A stretch of DNA of 64,000 nt from Psococerastis gibbosa (GCA_963971405.1 OZ020490.1:7116874-7180873); one strand, 5' to 3'; positions 44,264 through 55,904 are shown, numbered from the stretch's first letter. The notes: a model not told the origin generated them from the sequence alone. Numbers and translations are program-made.

Positions 44264-44335
44264 ATTAAAAAAAAAGAAGTGGTTTTACTGTCGAATCCAG
44301 GGACGGATCCATCCCATTGGGGGGGGGGGGGAGGA

Positions 44336-44398
44336 GGGGGAGTGTTGTCGAGCAGGCCAAAGCCCATCAAAGGCAGAAGAAGAAGAGGAGTCAGGCAA
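44336..44398 (+). pseudogene. LINE 3' scrap
   Basis: The bases around gtgttgtcgagcaggccaaa read SVVEQAKAHQ, matching the LINE C-terminus seen at 43010-43058, followed by a GAAGAAG tail. It directly abuts a G-tract and a hAT-like end at about 44299. Confidence 0.45.
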
Positions 44399-44634
44399 AT
44401 CAGGCGTCCAAAAATAATTACTAGTAAATTCGTAATAGGCGAAGCGAAAATTACTAAAAAAATAAAAATAAAAATAAAAAACCAACCAAACAAAATAATT
44501 TTCGCCGAAAAAACTCAACTCAACTTGATTTCGGCCCGTACAACGTAGTTGACAGTCATCACCGGAAATAAAAAAGTTGGAAGAACGACAATAAAAGGTT
44601 AAACTACGGATATAAAAAAGGAAATTGACAAAGT

Positions 44635-44755
44635 TGTTTGGCGGGAAATCTGGCATTTTCCACGTGATTGGTTTTCCAGTGCTGAGCACTCTGTGGCTAA
44701 TGGCGCGTCCCAATCGTCCCTGCTCATATTTCCCGCGTATTTTACGAGAGATCAC
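44635..44755. promoter_or_regulatory. Possible promoter-type motif cluster (E2F-like, E-box, CCAAT)
   Basis: tttggcgggaaa at about 44637 matches an E2F site, followed by cacgtgattgg (E-box next to an inverse CCAAT) and atttcccgcg at about 44729 (a second E2F-like site). No convincing transcript is attached on either side; the 44924-45112 minus-strand frame reads toward it. Motif matches alone are weak evidence. Confidence 0.25.
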
Positions 44756-44923
44756 CATTTTATATGCTCAATGTGTTGTCTTCTGATAGGTGTTGAGGTA
44801 ATGGAGAGCTTTCGGTTGTAGAAATAGATTTTCAAAAATGCCTCGCTGTGATTGGTTTGCCGCACCCCCACAATGGTCCCCATACGTATCTTATGATAAG
44901 ACGTACACTTCACCATTTTTAAT

Positions 44924-45112
44924 TTATTTGGATTCTGCTAGAAAAGTACGACAGTAGCTATCAGGAAGTACTGCCTCTGTAACTTTCAGTACAAGCCCAC
45001 CGGCTGTCTTTTTCTGGAGAATTCTCCAAATATCGGAGACTTCGGGGACTGTCCAGAGGTAGTGTTGTGATGTCTTCCCATTGGCGTCAATTGCCAAGAT
45101 ACCTGAGACGTC
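44924..45112 (-). CDS. Open frame without Met, possible decayed coding fragment
   Basis: A 62-codon minus-strand frame between stops reads like coding sequence (VSGILAIDANGKTSQHYLW, VPEVSDIWRILQKKTAGG, VTEAVLPDSYCRTFLAESK). It has no ATG and no convincing splice acceptor. Another frame on the same strand is also open here, which lowers the weight. It could be an exon or the remnant of a transposon gene; I do not recognise the family. Confidence 0.25.
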   Translation of the reverse strand, partial: DVSGILAIDANGKTSQHYLWTVPEVSDIWRILQKKTAGGLVLKVTEAVLPDSYCRTFLAESK

Positions 45113-45329
45113 TTAGGACCCATGTGTACCGTGCGCCTAGTTGCCAAAATACGGGGGGGGGATGGAGGCAAAGTACCCCCGAAACTTTAAGATACCTATT
45201 AATAATATCCATGATTGCAGTGCTGATTCAAACATTAATATTGACAGAAGTACACTCCGAATTTCCGAAATTGCCAACATGTACAATAGTTGGCCTAATG
45301 TACAAATAGTCGAATTTTTACACTAAAGT

Positions 45330-46250
45330 GATTAAAAAAAAATATTGTTATGCCCTGCAAAAAAACTTTCGTATGTACAAATATAGGCCTATACGTAGAC
45401 TATATATAATAGGTTCATTTTTATTTATTAATTAGTTTCTTAAGGGTTATTGGTCGGGGGCAAAGTAATGTATAATATATAAAATCAATATGATAGTGGA
45501 GCGAAGGCAATATTGATCTTCGTTCCAAGTTAAAATAATTAATCGGGCTATGTCAAACAAACTTTAGTATATTTTCTACTAGTGCACAGTGGTTAGATTA
45601 AATTCGAAGCGGCCATTAGCCGGGTCAAAGTAATGCATAGTGGGCCTATAAAATCAATATGGTGGAGCAAATGCAATTCATTTTCGTTCCAAATGTTTAT
45701 TAATCGGGTTATGTCAAACAAAGTATATTTTCTACTAGTTCACAGTGGTTAGATTAAATTCAAAACGGCTATTGGCTAGGGTTAAAGTATAGTATAAAAT
45801 CAATATGGCGAAGCGTATGCAATTAACTCTACATTGGATGTAATCACGTTGCGTTTAACCCTAGGACAGTCCTTAGATGAACAAACCCGCAGCCTGGGAC
45901 AAATTCACGGTTTCTGCTGAAATTAAAGTCCATTAAATTCGGAGAACACAACCGGTTATGGGCCCAGAATGGGCAAATGTTCATGCGTTGATTAAAGTCT
46001 CTTCCGTTGAAATTGTTTCATTTAGAGTAGGATATTATGAAACACATTACCATATAACTAATTTGTTGTTTTCCTTCTTTTCAACGTGATATATACACTG
46101 TACAATATATTGTACATACAATACTATCATTATAATATAGCTACAGGTGTTTCATGACTCCAGCCTTGATAGGAAAGCGTAATGTTGTCGTGACCGGCTC
46201 ATGTTTGTCTCCAAGTAAGCTTGGTAGAGTGTGCGGTTTTGGTAGGTACC
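45330..46250. other. Left flank of the hairpin; triplicated segment
   Basis: aatcaatatg(a/g)...caaatgcaatt-type segments with gggttatgtcaaacaaa recur near 45490, 45650 and 45790, a decayed tandem triplication of about 150 bp. A short open frame (MTPALIGKRNVVVTGSC) with a gtaagc donor precedes the inverted repeat. Confidence 0.4.
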
Positions 46251-46723
46251 TTGTAGTATGAATTAACAAAAGTAACAAATGTGGCACTCATATTGGCATG
46301 AAGTGTACGCCGATGGCAGCGGTACGCCTCTGGATGGCTTGACCTACTTTGGGCCTGGTGTGTTGAACCTGCTGACGACCGCTGACAATGAGTACCTGGT
46401 GTGTGAGGATTGTTCAGCGGCCATCAGAGAGAGAGAGGAAGCACGACCCGCCATCAGAGAGAGAGAGAGGAAGCACGACCCAGACCTCGATGTCCACCCC
46501 TGGATTTTTTGGACTTCCCTGGGTCTGGGTCGTGCTTCCTCTCTCTCTGTTAGCCGCTGAACAATCCTTACACACCAGGTACTCATTGTCAGCGGTCGTC
46601 AGCAGGTTCAACACACCAGGCCCAAAGTAGGTCAAGCCATCCAGAGGCGTACCGCTGCCATCGGCGTACACTTCATGCCAATATGAGTGCCACATTTGTT
46701 GCTTTTGTTAATTCATACTACAA
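46251..46723. repeat. Near-perfect 473 bp inverted repeat carrying an open frame in each arm
   Basis: The left arm 46251-46486 and right arm 46521-46723 are inverse copies with very few differences; the loop is 34 bases. Reading inward from either end gives MWHSYWHEVYADGSG, then PLDGLTYFGPGVLNLLTTAD and NEYLVC(E/K)DCSA. The left arm has an extra duplication of about 34 bp of the cagagagagagaggaagcac segment. A transcript across it would form a long double-stranded hairpin. The peptide family is not recognised. Confidence 0.85.
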
Positions 46724-46924
46724 CCTAACAAAAGTTTAAATTTTAAATTTTCTAGTTTCCCAAATCCCAAAGCACTGGATTGATCGTTGGGATGATTGCA
46801 TATTCAAGAATAATGAGCAGACTAACATGATACAATGCATAACAGTAATAGTGGCAGGTAATGGTGGTAGTAGGCCTATGCTACACTATGGAATAACTAA
46901 TATTATGTACATATAACCTAATCT

Positions 46925-47235
46925 TTGTTTTGGAAAGCAACCTATTCGGTTTTGTTACTCTAAAATGCCTAAAACATACCTGAAGTGAGAAAGCATCGCT
47001 GGAAAGGTTCAGCAGAAAAATCATTTTTTATTCATTTTTCCTGGAAATTGAGTATTTTTTTACTTTTTTACCCCCTGATGCCAACTATCAAGGGGCAAGC
47101 GACCCATCGGATTTTGTTAACTTTAACAACGACTACAATATATGTGAATTTAAAAGAAGTCGTTGTAACCATTTTTGAGAAATAAATTTTTTAGACCTTC
47201 TTTTTTAGTTTTTTGAGAATAAAACCCCCCAAAAC
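46925..47235 (-). repeat. GTCTGTC-family repeat, 3' part
   Basis: Carries the inverse tgagaataaaaccccccaaa and accatttttgagaaataaat blocks and a taaaatgcctaaaacatacc end. Confidence 0.6.
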
Positions 47236-47715
47236 GTAGCTTTCGTCCAATTACTAACATTTCAAATGCACCTTGCATCCCAGTATTAAGTAACCTATTT
47301 TTGAAAATGACCCAATGCGTTCAATTTATGTCAGTTTGGACGTAACCTACAACAACGACGCTGAAGTTGAAATGGACAAGCATTAGTACAGTTGACTGCT
47401 TCGCAGGTTGCTCAAAATAGGAAATTTTGATAAGGGATGAGGGTAGATTCACTGTGTTAAATTAATTTGCCATCCACGGTCCGATAGGAACTGTCTCTTG
47501 TCCTTTGTTTGAAGGTTCAGTCGGCGCCCCCGTGTTTAATTCAATCGGCCCCCATAACGTCCCTCCCCACCGTTTATCGCATAATTTAATTGCTTTTGAA
47601 TATAGAGGTTAAAGGGAGCGTTTTGCATCATAGTTTTAGCGCATCATCCCCTACTATCGGCAATATCATAAAAACTGTACAATACACTAATATACTTTAT
47701 ATACCAAGTTGAAGC

Positions 47716-47795
47716 CATTAGAGCAGAGCCTGTTCAATACTGCAGCAAACTTGGTAGTGTACACAGCGCTGCAGCGTTGGCAGGGAACATAGCAA
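47716..47795 (+). mobile_element. 5S-like SINE head fragment
   Basis: Contains ccattagagcagagcctgtt, gcagcaaacttggtagtgta and gcgttggcagggaacat, i.e. the SINE head without body. Confidence 0.55.
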
Positions 47796-47839
47796 GTAAG
47801 TAATATATTTATCCCAATTTTACAGTTTATAGTTTTTTG

Positions 47840-48715
47840 CTTTCCAATTTATACGTAGTATAAGGAAAGCTTTGTGATGGTCGATATTTTCGATTCCGAC
47901 ATTTCAACGGATTTACACGTTTTGAGGTACCAGGAACCCAAAAAAGTGGTTTTTACGAGATGTCTGTCTGTCGCTCTGTCACTCTGTCTGTCGCTCTGTC
48001 GATCTGTCTGTTTGTGCGTCGATTTCCGGGCAAACTACTCGGTTGATTTTGATGAAATTCGGCATGTAGGTTCACAAAAATCATAACTCCAGAAAATTTT
48101 TATTTTTTATTTTGGGCTAACTCAATTTGGGGGGGTTTTATTCTCAAAAAACTCCAAAAAATGTCTAAAAAAATTATTTCTCAAAAACGGCTCCAACGAT
48201 TTATTTTAAATTCACATATATTATAGTGGTTATTAATGTTGCGGGGGGTCATTTGCTCCTTGATAGTTTGCGTCTGGGGGTAAAAAAATAAAAATAACTA
48301 AATTTTAATGAAAAATGACTAAAAAATAATTTTTCTGCGAAACCTTTCTATGGATGATTTCTACCTTCAGGCATGTTTTAGGTGTTAAGTTGAGTAACGA
48401 AACCGGACAGGTTACTTGCCCAGAAAACTATTTGGTTTTGGGCACAAAATGTTTTTTTGAAAAAATGATAGAAAATTCACGCTCAAATGCATGGCGTGCT
48501 CTGCCATTATTGCTGTGTGGTAATGTTTTGGTCTGACCTATTAACTATATAGAGTTTACCTCACCTCCAGTGACGTTAGATGGACAACCCCCCCCCCTCC
48601 CCGAGATATCGGAAATTTAACCATATCAAAATTATTTACCGTGAAAATACTCATTTTCTCTATCTGCTAATTTTGATAAATTGGAAATCATTTTCGAGTA
48701 AACTCGGACCGGTTC
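47840..48715 (+). repeat. GTCTGTC-family repeat, near full length
   Basis: Same block order as 22135-22985, from tccaatttatacgtagtata to gtaaactcggaccggttctt. Best second reference copy for a consensus. Confidence 0.75.
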
Positions 48716-49029
48716 TTTTAAATAGTAGTTTTTTTTTAAACATTTTATTTTCCTTTAGCCACAGGCAGTGCCGTGTGTGGCATAATTACAGAGAATCGTT
48801 ATTAGTATAACATTAGTATAATTAAGTTAGTCTGTAAGTGACTGGTTAATGTTAGTTAGGATAGGGTACGGTAAAGGTTGGTGATGTTGTGTTTCAGGGT
48901 GCGCGTTTTTAGTTTTAGTTTTTATATCATTTACGTTTACTTCCTTAGATGCCTTTTAATTATTTTCAATAAATATTTATAAGAGAGGGCTGTTTTTTAT
49001 ACTTGGTGGGATATGAGACTATACCAGTC

Positions 49030-49245
49030 AGTCTACGTGTGTGGCGAGTCCTGGTTACCTCCAAAATAATCGTGTGACTTTACTAAGTTCCACTATAATC
49101 AGGAGGTCCTCCCTGTCAGTCAACTCCCCTTCTCCCCGAGGTGCCCTAATGATGCCTCAAGTTAATAAACAGACTCACTCCCCCGCCAGGCTGACAAGGT
49201 TGTTTAATGCAGAAATGTTGAAAGCTGGCGTTGGAAAACAATCAA
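49030..49245 (+). mobile_element. 5S-like SINE body, head missing
   Basis: Contains gagtcctggttacctccaaa, cactcccccgccaggctgac and the ggcgttgg tail. It lies about 60 bp from an inverted full copy at 49308-49671. Confidence 0.55.
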
Positions 49246-49307
49246 ACGTTATATTAGCCGACATTCGTCCTTGGCACAGAGGCCATTCGCCGTCGAGCAG
49301 CCCATTA

Positions 49308-49671
49308 TGTTGTTTCCAACGCCTGATTTCAGCATTTCTGCTATTAAGCAACCCTGTCAGCCTGGCGGGGGGAGTGGGTCTGTTTGTTAACCTGAGGCAC
49401 CCTAAGGGCAGACTCTTTCACCTCGGGGAAAGGGGAGTTGACTGACAGAGTGCACCTCCTGATTATAGTGGATTCCGAACCATTTTGGGAACATGATAAA
49501 GTCACAAGATTAAATCGGAGGTGACCAGGACTCGACATATACCTATACTTAAATAAGCGCGATAACATGTCCAACCATGTTCCCCTGCCAACGCTGTGCA
49601 CACTACCAAGTTTGCCGCAGTTTGAAACATGCTCTGTTCTAATGGAATCAACATGGTAAGGCCGTTGGCTA
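49308..49671 (-). mobile_element. 5S-like SINE, full length, minus strand
   Basis: Flanked by agcagcccatta (49296-49307) and agcagccgatta (49672-49683), a 12 bp duplication with one mismatch. The minus strand runs from gccaacggccttaccatgtt to the cgttggaaacaac tail. Confidence 0.75.
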
Positions 49672-49790
49672 AGCAGCCGATTATTAGATGACGGAGATAC
49701 GAACTTTCAGGAATTGAGGAATGTTGGCCCTTGGCTCTGACATATTATCAGCCTAGGACGAGCAGACGCTGTGGTGGCGGTTGTCACAGA

Positions 49791-50110
49791 CAGGGGCGTA
49801 AAGTTGGGGGGGGGGGGGGAGGGAAGCACGGTCCAAATTGCCCCCCCCCCAGCTCCTTTTGGGGGGGCTTTGCCCCCCTCAGCCTCGAGCATTGTAAGAC
49901 GTGGTTCATACTTCATGGTCCCCTTTGCAGCAATATGCATATAAGCATTCCTTTTTTAGATTTGTAAAATCTACAGCTATACTTTACTACTATGAAAATG
50001 CGTAAAACCCTACTATTTTGCTCATATGTTTTCAATTTTTCCTTAAATCTTGCCTGATGACGTCATAAGGTCTACTTAGTTTTGCCCCCGCCATCATTCT
50101 AAAACTTTCG
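49791..50110. mobile_element. hAT-like element, inverse of 27056-27346
   Basis: Starts caggggcgtaaagttggg, contains gcctgatgacgtcataaggt and ends near ctaaaactttcg. Long G and C tracts lie just inside the left end. No clear target duplication is seen because a tRNA-like SINE head follows. Confidence 0.65.
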
Positions 50111-50123
50111 ATGAAGAAGACTG

Positions 50124-50205
50124 AGTAGGTGGGACTGCAGATAGTCAGGGCATGACTTTCACCTAGAAGGTTGCCGGTTCGAGTCCCGTACTGCATTTTC
50201 TGGCC
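50124..50205 (+). mobile_element. tRNA-like SINE head
   Basis: Box B ggttcgagtcccgtact is preceded by atgactttcacctagaaggt. Box A is degraded. It follows a hAT-like element end. Confidence 0.5.
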
Positions 50206-50654
50206 ATACTTTGGAGGGCATGTCCTCCTAGGTATATCAATGTACGTAAAATGGAACCGAGGAAAAAAATTGTAAAACCACGTGATCACGTATCAATAGA
50301 ACACAATTGGACCCGGAGAGTCGATAATAAAGCTGACCATCGTGACTTTTTCAGCAAAGGTTGCCCATTGTGTTGTTAGGTAAAAAAAAGGCTCCTGATG
50401 GGGGATCGAGAGGGTATAGAGACTGAAAGAGGGGAGGGAACGTAGAGGTCAGAGGAAAACACGATAATTCTAATTGCATTTTTGTTTTTGCTCAGCGAGA
50501 AAATGTTCGACAATCGATTTCTAAATTAAAGCTTTCATCATAGTTAGACACTGGACTGTGCTTTTGTGTTTTGATTTGACCAAGTGACTTCAAAATTATA
50601 AAATCGCCAAAGATGGCTGGGACACGTTACAAGAATGTCAGATGACAGAAGATG

Positions 50655-50830
50655 TACAAAGCAAGCATGACAGGAAGAAGACTGGTGGGGCGTCCTCGAA
50701 AACGCTAGATGGGTGAGTTGGGAACTGGTGTTCGCGAGTCCGTAGATGGAGGATGACCGAGATGACTGGAGAAGTGTTGTCGAGCCCATCAACAGCTGGA
50801 GAGCAAGAAGAAGAAGAAGAAGAAGAAGTG
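50655..50830 (+). pseudogene. LINE 3' fragment with (AAG)n tail
   Basis: Frames with shifts give GRKKTGGASSK and DRDDWRSVVEP, followed by at least eight AAG triplets. Same LINE family as 42945-43095. Confidence 0.5.
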
Positions 50831-50941
50831 AAGAAAGGACGCTCCCTGTTCAGCTAACTGAATAAAGAAAAGTGTACCCTGAAGAGAATCGATTAGTAAA
50901 GTCCATTGTATTTGGGTTGAATTGTAGGCAGGATTTTTTAA

Positions 50942-51324
50942 GAGTGTACAGTCTGTAAGAAATTGGCAGCCCGAAATTTAATACTTTTTATTTTTTATTT
51001 AATTAAATAAGCATGTTATTAAAAATTTGACTCATTAAAGTTGTAGAAGACTACTTCATGCATCATATTATAAGATATTTTTAATTTTCGAATTTGTAGT
51101 TTTTTCATAAACATGCAAATATTTTATACACAATAACTTTTCACGTATAAACGATTTTATAAAAAACTAAAATTTCGAAAACTTAAAATACCTTATTATA
51201 TGATGCATGAAGTAGTCGTATACAACTTTTATGAGCCAAATCTTTAATAACATGCTTAGTTAATTAAATAAATAATAAGAAGTATAACATTTTGGGCTGC
51301 CACTTTCCTACGGGCTGTACACTC
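50942..51324. mobile_element. TTAA-target MITE, 383 bp
   Basis: Termini gagtgtacagtctgtaagaa and the inverse ending cgggctgtacactc, with TTAA at 50938-50941 and 51325-51328. Both halves carry the gtagaagactacttcatgca motif and its inverse. Confidence 0.85.
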
Positions 51325-51544
51325 TTAAGAAGGGGGTCAAACCTGAAGTAGTGAAAATATAAATGACAAATAGAGGGGGTGTTACGTTACTCATTTCTAG
51401 AGCAGTTTATGGCGGGATCTTAGTTGCCGAAAATTCAGCACCGCGTCAGCGGAGTTAAGTAGCCCAGTCTACGTCTTATCACTACATAATTGAGATAAGA
51501 TTGCTACGCAGGCAATTTCGACGATGTTTTCAATAGACCGACAG

Positions 51545-51665
51545 ACATTTCCTAAAAAATACTTTTATTAGGTCCTAAAAACGTGTAAATTCACTGAAAT
51601 TTTCGAAATCGAAAATTTGGACCATCACAAAACTTTCCTAATGCTACGTATGAATGGGATAGCAA
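51545..51665 (-). repeat. GTCTGTC-family repeat, head only
   Basis: cctaaaaacgtgtaaattca and aaactttcctaatgctacgt are the inverse of the family's 5' end. Confidence 0.5.
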
Positions 51666-51884
51666 AAACATTAAGTTCATGTGCTTTGTGATATTAAATA
51701 AGCAAGATTAAATTAATAAATAAGGAAAATTAGAAATATGGACTAACCGAGGTTTATATCGGCATTCTGTAACGCCTTCATATAAATCTGTCAGACCTTC
51801 ATAAATATGGCCCCTATGCATATGCATAGTCAATGTAAATAAATAAAATAAATAAGGACTTTTTATTGTTTCTATTACTAAGCC

Positions 51885-52057
51885 AACCCAGCGGAGTTAG
51901 GGCTATAAAGCCATCTCTAACACTCAACTAGGGAGGCCCGGGACCGTCTACTTTACATGCCCTCCGAAGTAATGAAAATGTAGCCAGTGTGGGACTTGAA
52001 CCAAAAAACTTTCGGGTGAAAGTCAGAGTCCGCACCACTACGCTACATGTCCTGACA
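51885..52057 (-). mobile_element. tRNA-derived SINE, minus strand
   Basis: Second copy of the SINE at 29018-29195, with gggacttgaacc (box B inverse, one change) and caccactacgctacatgtcc (box A inverse). Confidence 0.65.
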
Positions 52058-52059
52058 AT

Positions 52060-52600
52060 GTCACGCATAGGGTTGACTCAGTCCGACCAAAATACATATT
52101 TAGCAATAACAAATATATTAATGGGTTGGGACGGGGCAGCCGGGGGGGGGGGGAGGTGTGGCCATATGTTGCCGGCAGCTGTCACCAGTTTTCCAACAAC
52201 TTCCCCCCCCCCCCCCGGCAAGGTTTCATCCCTTTTCGGGTTCGACAGTTTTAATTGTTTTGCTGGTTAAAATGAAATGAAAATAGGAATAGGAATTGCA
52301 TTTTTTTTGCCGATGTACATGCATGTTGGTGAATTTTTAGGGCGATCAATTATTATAATTTTTTTATTAATTGGTTGAGGACCGCGAATGGGGGGGGAGG
52401 GCTATTGTTAGAGTGGCCAAAAGTCCCACTGGGCTGACTGTGCCACATTAATAATAATATAATATAAAATAAATAAATACATATTTGTTTTTGAAACACA
52501 GAGTAAGAGGCAACTGAGAAATGTAGACTCATTGTGACAGACTATTCCTGTAATATGGCAGACACCTTTATAAATAATGAATCAGTTGTGCCAGAGATAT
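52060..52600. other. No gene; G/C tracts
   Basis: A G-tract and a C-tract bracket ttgccggcagctgtcaccag (52140-52220), like the inside of a hAT-type element without clear ends. Confidence 0.35.
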
Positions 52601-52745
52601 TTAACAAATCGCTATTTAAATTAAAAAGTTGCGTTCAATAACCTGCCAAACAAAGTAAAATCACTCTCTTTTTTTAAATGTGTAAGAATACAGTCTTTAA
52701 ATTAGAAGAAATTATTTATTGGATTGTAAAAAAAGAAGAAAAAGG
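52600..52745 (+). pseudogene. Probable LINE C-terminal scrap
   Basis: With one frame change the plus strand reads FNNLPNKVKSLSFFKC, resembling the WNxLPxxVKxxxSLxxFK close of many non-LTR RT proteins. It is short and damaged. Confidence 0.35.
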
Positions 52746-53545
52746 TAGGTACAAAAGTTCGTTTAAATCGATTAGTTTTTGCGGGTTTATTTGAAATGTT
52801 TTGGAATGTAAACATTACTTATTCATTAAATCTACTTTAAATTCCACACACTTTTTTATATTGTGTAGAAAAATCCCCCATTCTATCTGTTGTTAAGTCG
52901 TCATATCCTTGGGGGGGGGGGGGGGGGACGTTCCCCTGTACCTTTCTGGCTGCGCCCATGCATACAACACCCACCCCTAAAATCATTTGTTCGGGCTCAT
53001 GCGACTTCAAGGATCATGGGAAATACAAAATCATGAAATGGAAAATTTGGTTAATCACAATACTTTGTACAAATAAATAAATAATAATTTGTTTGCAAAC
53101 AGACCTAAAAGTCCAATAAAATGCAAATCTTTAAATATGAGTGAAAGTAAAAATTTGACGTAAAGCTTAGAAAAATAGCCGGCTGCGATGATGGAGAATG
53201 TGAAATTGGAATGTTAAAATATGCCCCCCAGAAACACATTAATTCCTTTGGAGAAAAGCCTTCTTTGATTGGGAAGCAGAAATAACTTTTCCTTGCTTAC
53301 AGGAAAGACGACTAGTCCTAAAATAAATAAAAAAAACATTACTGTTAATATGAAAGTCGTCAACCGAGGGGTATTAAAATTAATATTGTTTTTGGAATTA
53401 AAACACAAAGCTTCGGAAAAAAAAACTTTTTTATTTTTCATTTTAAAAACTTAAGAGTCTAATTTTTTGGGGGGGGGGGGGGTAAGATTTAATAACCCGG
53501 ACGGAGGCATAACGTACTGGATGCATCGATGGAACAATAATGCAT

Positions 53546-53680
53546 AGGCCGAAGAAGGAATTCATGGATCAAGTAAAAGTAGACGCAGGAGCAATATCAT
53601 ATCAAGAACTCAAGAGGAAGATCGAGGACCGAGTAAACTGGAGGACGATATGCAGGGAGTTGCTGCCAACCAATCGCTAA
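53546..53680 (+). pseudogene. LINE ORF2 C-terminal fragment, second family
   Basis: A clean 44-codon frame (RPKKEFMDQVKVDAGAISY, then ELKRKIEDRVNWRTICRELL) ends in PTNR and TAA, followed by a short GAAGAAG tail. It fits the R-P-K-K...D-R-x-x-W-R C-terminal pattern of non-LTR elements but differs from the DDWRSVVEQ family. Confidence 0.55.
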
Positions 53681-53829
53681 GATTGTAACCTTAAGAAGAA
53701 GTATAGATTGGGCACGCCAATAACGTAATACCTACTACACAATAATAATGGTATAGCATGCATTATCCATAATATATTAATTTAGTATAATATTAATACA
53801 TAATATATATTTTTTTTAAATTTCTTCAA

Positions 53830-54770
53830 TGCCAAGACCATGCTTTGGAAAGCAACCTTTTCTGCTTTTTATTTAGCATCTAAAACATGCCTGAAGTCAG
53901 GAGACATCGGTAGAATGTTTTTTTTTTATTTAGAAAAATCAGTATTTGCAGTCATTTTTTTTTTAAATGAAAAATGAGCCTTTTTTATATCAAACAAATT
54001 ATCAACGGGGATTGCGACATAGTGGAGTTTGTTTACATTAATAAGCACTGCAATATTATGTGAATTTCTTATAAACCGCTATAGCCGTTGCTGAGAAAAT
54101 AATTTTTAGTCGTTTTTTGGGGGGTTTTTGGAGTATAAACCTCCCAAAGTAATGTTAGTAAACAAATATTTAAAAAAATGTAATAAAATTGTGTTAACTT
54201 ACATGCCGGCCTTCATCAAACTCTATCATGTAGTTAAGCCACAAATCGAGTTACAGACAGACGGAAAGACCAACAGAAAGATAAACAGACACGTAGGCAG
54301 ACCAACAGAAAGATAACCAGACAGGCTAGCAGACCAAAAGAATGATAAACAGACAGGCGGACAGACCAACAGAAAGTTAAACAGACAGGCGGGCAGACCA
54401 ACAGAAAGATAAACAGACAGGCAAGCAGTCCAACAGAATGATAATCAGACAGACAGACAGACCAACAGAAAGATAAACAGACAGGCGGACAGACCAACAG
54501 AATTATAAACAGACAGACGGACAGACCAACAGAATTATAAACAGACAGACGGACAGACTGACGTTTCGTAAAAACCATTGGACTTTGGACCATAGACCAT
54601 TGATCTCAAGGCGTGTAAATCTATTAAAATCTCGAAATAGATCATTTCAGCCATCACTAAGATTTCCTTATACTCCCCTGAAGTAATGCTAACGCGGTCG
54701 CAGGATAGTTCGGGGGGGAAGGAAAAAAGAAAAAAAAAACTTTCCTTATACTATCGTATCGTATAGAGTA
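53830..54770 (-). repeat. GTCTGTC-family repeat with expanded minisatellite
   Basis: Inverse of the family blocks (gctttggaaagcaacctttt, tgagaaaataatttttagtc) followed by the array at 54253-54563 and aggcgtgtaaatctattaaa. Confidence 0.65.
54253..54563. repeat. 32 bp minisatellite, about nine units
   Basis: Units of the type agaccaacagaaagataaac plus agacaggcggac, 32 bp, with point changes. It occupies the place of the short GACA run in other family copies, so it probably grew from it. Confidence 0.8.
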
Positions 54771-55186
54771 TAAAGAAGGAAAGAAAGAAAATTGTCTTTA
54801 TTTTCCATATGATATCATTTTGGGCCTTTTAACCCATACTAGAATATAGTAGAATGCAGGCGCGGATCTACGGGGGGGGGGCTATGGGGGCTATGGCCCC
54901 CCATTAGGTTCCTCAAAATGCGTAAAACCCCACTATTTCACAAATTTTCTCCCAGGGGAGACCCCCGGGCCCCCTTTGTTTTTTTTTTTTTTTTTTTTTT
55001 TTTTATTATAAAGCGCCAGACCCGTGTGGGTAAACGCGCTTTCTGGTTTGTAGTTGCCGGTGTTGTTGTCTGTGTTGTGTGTGTATGGTGTAACGGGTTG
55101 CCCAGTGACCGTCTAAGGGCAGTTTGCCAATGCTAGTATTAAAGTAGTGTGTTGTTTGTTAGATGAGGCTTGCCAGAGCTGTTGAG

Positions 55187-55386
55187 NNNNNNNNNNNNNN
55201 NNNNNNNNNNNNNNNNNNNNNNNNNNNNNNNNNNNNNNNNNNNNNNNNNNNNNNNNNNNNNNNNNNNNNNNNNNNNNNNNNNNNNNNNNNNNNNNNNNNN
55301 NNNNNNNNNNNNNNNNNNNNNNNNNNNNNNNNNNNNNNNNNNNNNNNNNNNNNNNNNNNNNNNNNNNNNNNNNNNNNNNNNNNNNN
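55187..55386. other. Assembly gap, 200 N
   Basis: Exactly 200 unknown bases. A hAT-like left end (caggcgcggatctacggggg at about 54857) and a run of at least 24 T lie just before it, so low-complexity sequence probably broke the assembly. The real gap size is not known. Confidence 1.
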
Positions 55387-55904
55387 TAAGGGGTTAGGGG
55401 GTGTGCTACTTTAAACAGTTTTTGATAGCAATTCTCAGTATTTAAGGATGAAAAAAAATTGGTTGTCTCTATAAGTCGGTTGTAAAGGCGGTTTACGGAC
55501 GATAGTTTAATGTGACAACGCCTAAATTAACTTAAATTTAATTAACTAATTAACTTAAATGATATATGGCTGGAAAGGGAAAGAAACGTGAAAAAGCCCG
55601 TATAAGCCTTTAAGTAATTTTAATTTTTTATATATAGGTAGACAATAACGCGGCCGAAAGAGGCCTTTCTTGAGGAAAATCGTGCGCACCCCCTGGCGTT
55701 TTACACCCTCAAAGCCAAAAACACTTGCTTGATTATCAAAAGGCATATCATGCCATGAAAGAGGAAGAATGGACGAAGACATGGGTATAATTTAAATTAT
55801 TAAGATAGGTCTTCTACATCAAAAAATTGCTTTAAACCCGCCCACGCAATTCAAATGGGATTGCCGGAAATGCGTCACTTTGTGTTCCACTCCCGTTTTA
55901 GGGG

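Noticed and set aside
44285..44758. 157-codon minus-strand frame at 44.3-44.8 kb
   Set aside because: Runs through a LINE scrap, a G-tract and low-complexity A/T; composition is not protein-like.
46344..46630. Other open frames in the 46.3-46.7 kb hairpin (MSTWCVRIVQR type)
   Set aside because: Shifted-frame shadows produced by the inverted duplication and the GAGA run.
55163..55414. Frames across the N gap
   Set aside because: They consist of unknown bases.
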